The position numbers and the translations under genes are program-made. A DNA stretch of 64,000 bases from Pseudoalteromonas rubra (GTDB lineage: Bacteria; Pseudomonadota; Gammaproteobacteria; Enterobacterales; Alteromonadaceae): contig NZ_AHCD03000044.1 in NCBI RefSeq assembly GCF_000238295.3, positions 1,116,001 to 1,180,000 on the forward strand, given 5' to 3'. How positions within the stretch are numbered: the first letter of the stretch is position 1; each line of letters begins with the position of its first letter. Shown here piece by piece: positions 61,354 through 64,000 of this stretch. The notes under the pieces are model-generated. The model was not told the DNA's origin. It did not search any database and saw only the letters and a list, made by a program, of their open reading frames with translations.

Positions 61354-62085
61354 TCAGTCTTCTGTAATTTGCGACCCTGCGATATAAGTTCCGGCCTGTA
61401 TTTTATGATAAATGGTATCAGCTATCTCCTGCGCATCTTCTCGCTGTGAGCGGGACATGCTTTTTTCATCCAGTCTGCGGCTGGTTGAAGCAGGGCGGTA
61501 GCCATTATATTCTGCCAGAGTGTTCCAAATATAGGAGCGCTGAACGTTCTTCTCTCCACCGAGGCCTTGATAGTACAGAAGCGCAAGATTGAACATGGCC
61601 AGTGTATAGTTATTTGCAGCAGCACGTTCATACCAGAACTTCGCCTGATTGTAATCCTGTGTTACTCCATCTCCGTTGGCGTGCATTACGCCCAGATTGA
61701 ACTGCGCGGCAGGCATGTTTTTTCTGGCAGCGGCCATAAACAGATCGACTGCTTTTTGCTTGTCGATTTTTACGCCCTTACCTTGCTCATACATCACGGC
61801 CAGTGAAAACATGGCGTCGGCACTGCCAAGTTTAACCGCTTGCTGCATAAGCTCTGCTGCTTTACGTGGGTTTCTTGGTACACCATATCCACCGTCATAC
61901 ATTTTGGCTAGCTCGTAGATACCCGGTGCATATCCCATATCCGCAAGATATCTGAATTCTTTGAGCGCAACATCAAATTGTCCGGCATTGGCTGCTGCAA
62001 TACCTTCTTCGAGCCCGGCTTGTGCAGCGGGTGTATTGGCTAGCAGGCCGACAAAGGCCAGTGCGTAAGTTAGTTTTTGCCACAT
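61354..62085 (-). CDS. Exported Sel1-repeat protein
   Basis: A 243-residue protein with a signal peptide (MWQKLTYALAFVGLLANTPAAQA) and at least four Sel1-like (short TPR) repeats: PGIYELAKMYDGGYGVPRNPRKAAELMQQA, ADAMFSLAVMYEQGKGV, PAAQFNLGVMHANGDGV, TLAMFNLALLYYQGLGG. A GGAG ribosome site supports the start. Such proteins are periplasmic adaptors that hold protein complexes together. The partner is unknown. It stands alone. Confidence 0.88.
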   Translation of the reverse strand: MWQKLTYALAFVGLLANTPAAQAGLEEGIAAANAGQFDVALKEFRYLADMGYAPGIYELAKMYDGGYGVPRNPRKAAELMQQAVKLGSADAMFSLAVMYEQGKGVKIDKQKAVDLFMAAARKNMPAAQFNLGVMHANGDGVTQDYNQAKFWYERAAANNYTLAMFNLALLYYQGLGGEKNVQRSYIWNTLAEYNGYRPASTSRRLDEKSMSRSQREDAQEIADTIYHKIQAGTYIAGSQITED

Positions 62086-62212
62086 GAGCGTTCTCCTTCA
62101 TAACCGATGTTGTAAGTCACCAGACCTAAGTGCAGAGTATAGCAGTCTGGGGTTGAGCCGGTTTTAGCTATTAGTAATGCCAAGTGAATAGTATAAGCGA
62201 TTGAAGCAGAAT

Positions 62213-62235
62213 AAAAAAAGCCCTTTCGGGCTTTT
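62213..62235 (-). terminator. Strong intrinsic terminator of the candidate small RNA
   Basis: Read leftward: AAAAGCCCGAAAGGGC followed by seven T's. No protein-coding gene on the minus strand ends here. Confidence 0.9.
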
Positions 62236-62382
62236 CTGATACATATCAACCGTCACTGATATGAGCAATGTAGCAAGTAAATGAGTACGTTTGCCAACTC
62301 CCCCTGTGAAAAGTTGTTGGCATATCAACGTTAATGAAGCCGGAAACGGAGAATCGAGCAACGAGGTGTTCAGGTCTTCATT
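62213..62382 (-). ncRNA. Candidate Fur-regulated small RNA, RyhB-like
   Basis: A transcript of about 170 nt on the minus strand is bounded by a clear promoter (62390-62418) and the terminator at 62213-62235. It would contain a 5' segment starting GAAGACC, a hairpin with 7-bp stem TGCCAAC/GTTGGCA (62291-62321), then an unpaired stretch GCTACATTGCTCATATCAG, then the terminator. ACATTGCTCA (minus strand of 62262-62271) is identical to the conserved core of E. coli RyhB, the part that base-pairs with target mRNAs. A Fur box overlaps the -10 element. RyhB in other gammaproteobacteria is Fur-repressed and blocks translation of non-essential iron proteins under iron limitation. The start point is estimated. 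Confidence 0.78.
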
Positions 62383-62418
62383 GAGAATGATTATCACTTG
62401 TGAATGTTTATATGTCAA
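62383..62418 (-). promoter_or_regulatory. Sigma-70 promoter overlapped by a Fur box, for the small RNA
   Basis: On the minus strand TTGACA (62418-62413), a 17-bp spacer and GATAAT (62395-62390) match the sigma-70 consensus almost exactly. TGATAATCATT at 62396-62386 plus flanks (62401-62383) match the Fur consensus in 14 of 19 positions, covering the -10 element, as for a Fur-repressed promoter. Confidence 0.82.
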
Positions 62419-62549
62419 ACATTAAATGATAATTAATTGCATTCGTGGCTTTTATAACTTTTTGCCTGTGCCTGTCATCAAAGTATCTTTTCTTTTTCTC
62501 TGTATAGTCAGTATATTGGAATGAGTGAAAATTGTTCAGGGAGCATGTT

Positions 62550-64000
62550 ATGCAACAGCAATACACAGAATTGAAAAGAAACGTGAGCCTGCTTGGCGAG
62601 CTGCTAGGCACCACAATCGCCCATTCCCAGGGCGCGGAGGTACTCGAAAAGGTTGAGTTGATCCGGCACCTGGCTAAATCATCGCGCGGTGGTGATGCCC
62701 AGGCGAGAGAAACGTTAATTGAAACCTTGCAGTCCTTGCCTGACGAAGAGCTACTGCCAGTATGTCGGGCATTTAGCCATTTCCTTAACCTGGCAAACGT
62801 TGCTGAGCAGCAACACACTATTTCTGACTCAGGGTGCCCACAAGGTCCATTTGAGACGCTGCAAACCACTTTGTCTGAGATCACGAGAAAAGTAAATCAG
62901 GGTGAGACAGATCAGCATCAAGTTTCTGAGGTAATTAAAAATTTATCTGTTGAACTGGTACTAACGGCACACCCAACGGAAGTAACTCGTCGCACTTTGA
63001 TCAGTAAGCATGTTGAGCTGAGCGATTGTTTGTCTGAACTGGCTGCATGTCAGGATAGCAGCTTGTGTCGAAATGAGGTCATCGCGCGGATAGAGCAGCT
63101 GATCTGCCAGGCATGGCATACTAATGAAATTAGAAACAAGCGTCCAACTCCTCTTGAAGAAGCTAAGTGGGGCTTTGCGGTCATTGAAAACAGTCTGTGG
63201 GATGCGGTGCCAAAATTTACCCGCACGCTCACCCAGCTTGCTGAAGGTCAACTTGGTATTACACTCCCGGAGGACTATGCACCGATTAGTCTGGCTTCCT
63301 GGATGGGAGGAGACAGAGACGGTAATCCTAATGTGACTGCGCAAGTAACTCAGAGCGTGCTCGATCATGGGCGCTGGATGGCGCTGGATTTGTATTATCG
63401 TGATTTAGATGTGTTGAGCTCCGAGCTATCAATGGCACCGGCGAATAAGGAATTAAAAGACCTGACGGGGGATCATCCGGAGCCCTATCGTGCGCTGCTT
63501 AAACAGCTCAAGGCTGATATTAATGAGACGATATTGTCTCTGGAGCACAAGATCAAACATAAACCCAGCTCTTATCAGGATAAGATCCGCTGCACAGAAC
63601 AACTGATGACACCGTTAAATGCCTGTTATCGTTCACTGACCGAGTGCGGAATGGAGGTGGTGGCAAATGGGATGTTGCTGGATGTTATGCACAGGCTAAG
63701 GTGTTTCGGCGTACAGCTATGTAAACTGGATATTCGTCAGGATTCAGGCAGACATTGTGATGTGCTGTCAGAAGTCACGCGCTATTTGGGAGTAGGTGAT
63801 TACGGCCAATGGTCAGAGCAGGACAAGCAGGCATTTTTGCTGTCTGAATTATCGTCGCGGCGCCCATTATTGCCTAAGCACTGGCAACCCAGTGAGGAAG
63901 TTCAAGAAGTCCTTGATACTTTTGCTGTTATAGCAAATCAGGATAAAGCTGCTCTGGGGATCTATATTATCTCAATGGCCAGGGAGGCATCAGATGTATT
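62550..64000 (+). CDS. ppc: Phosphoenolpyruvate carboxylase, N-terminal part (runs off the right edge)
   Basis: The frame from ATG 62550 (GGGAG well placed) is open to the window edge, about 483 residues of an expected 880 or so. It begins MQQQYTELKRNVSLLGELLG and includes the catalytic-His motif VLTAHPTEVTRRTL, RPTPLEEAKWGFAVIENSLWDAVP, and SWMGGDRDGNPNVT, all standard for PEP carboxylase. The enzyme makes oxaloacetate from PEP and bicarbonate. It is divergent from the candidate small RNA promoter, with about 130 bp between. Confidence 0.96.
   Translation, partial: MQQQYTELKRNVSLLGELLGTTIAHSQGAEVLEKVELIRHLAKSSRGGDAQARETLIETLQSLPDEELLPVCRAFSHFLNLANVAEQQHTISDSGCPQGPFETLQTTLSEITRKVNQGETDQHQVSEVIKNLSVELVLTAHPTEVTRRTLISKHVELSDCLSELAACQDSSLCRNEVIARIEQLICQAWHTNEIRNKRPTPLEEAKWGFAVIENSLWDAVPKFTRTLTQLAEGQLGITLPEDYAPISLASWMGGDRDGNPNVTAQVTQSVLDHGRWMALDLYYRDLDVLSSELSMAPANKELKDLTGDHPEPYRALLKQLKADINETILSLEHKIKHKPSSYQDKIRCTEQLMTPLNACYRSLTECGMEVVANGMLLDVMHRLRCFGVQLCKLDIRQDSGRHCDVLSEVTRYLGVGDYGQWSEQDKQAFLLSELSSRRPLLPKHWQPSEEVQEVLDTFAVIANQDKAALGIYIISMAREASDV

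Noticed and set aside
62164..62418. An 84-codon minus-strand reading frame across the region upstream of ppc
   Set aside because: Its first codon is the TTG of the -35 element, and it runs through the Fur box, the small-RNA core and the terminator. There is no ribosome site. It is better explained as non-coding.

Overview
The window looks like chromosome of a marine gammaproteobacterium of the Pseudoalteromonas type (Alteromonadales). This is inferred from protein families: several TonB-dependent receptors (TBDRs), a laminarin-type glucan locus, M4 and M28 secreted peptidases with paired PPC tails, a TBDR/TPR-sulfotransferase pair, a PrrBA/RegBA-like redox two-component system, and an interspersed repeat with ATACCAATTT ends. 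There are no tRNA or rRNA genes, CRISPR arrays, prophage genes or insertion sequences with transposases. Most genes are ordinary chromosomal genes in small operons.

Layout. 1-4640: trehalose use (start of a TBDR, LacI-type regulator, MFS permease, GH37 trehalase), with matching LacI-type operators in front of both transcription units. 4878-8314: a small tail-anchored basic protein, then two related WD40 lipoproteins and a membrane protein with a degenerate NERD domain, together an unexplained envelope locus. 8601-16951: a cation diffusion transporter with an altered metal site, a hybrid sensor kinase, and a 1498-residue periplasmic-propeller GGDEF/EAL sensor. 17282-18478: bacterioferritin-associated ferredoxin and two complementary bacterioferritin subunits, with Fur-box-like sites on both sides. 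18834-20846: alkylation repair (Ada-AlkA fusion and Ogt) separated by a MITE-like repeat. 20920-24332: solute-binding protein, tdk, rlmF and a hydrolase. 24333-28531: TBDR plus TPR-sulfotransferase. 28971-30839: LETM1-like small protein and M17 aminopeptidase. 30986-42931: LytS/LytTR pair, then a beta-1,3-glucan locus (GH16, TBDR, FucP/GluP-type permease, GH3). 42990-49969: pepD, a stand-alone FabH, MscS, PrrBA-like pair and small membrane proteins. 50240-61028: TBDR, lipoproteins, two secreted peptidases and a DASS carboxylate transporter. 61354-64000: Sel1-repeat protein, a candidate small RNA, and the first part of ppc.

The most interesting item is not protein-coding. On the minus strand between the Sel1-repeat gene and ppc there is a near-consensus promoter (TTGACA, 17 bp, GATAAT) overlapped by a strong Fur box. 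About 150 bases downstream is an intrinsic terminator with seven U's that no protein gene explains. The roughly 170-nt transcript would contain ACATTGCTCA, the same ten bases as the core of enterobacterial RyhB. I read it as a Fur-repressed, RyhB-like small RNA. Other regulatory signals include a Zur-box core (TTGTTATAGTATAACAA) upstream of the zinc metalloprotease gene and a perfect 17-bp palindrome in front of the LETM1-like gene.

All functional calls come from reading motifs and gene order. No database search was possible.
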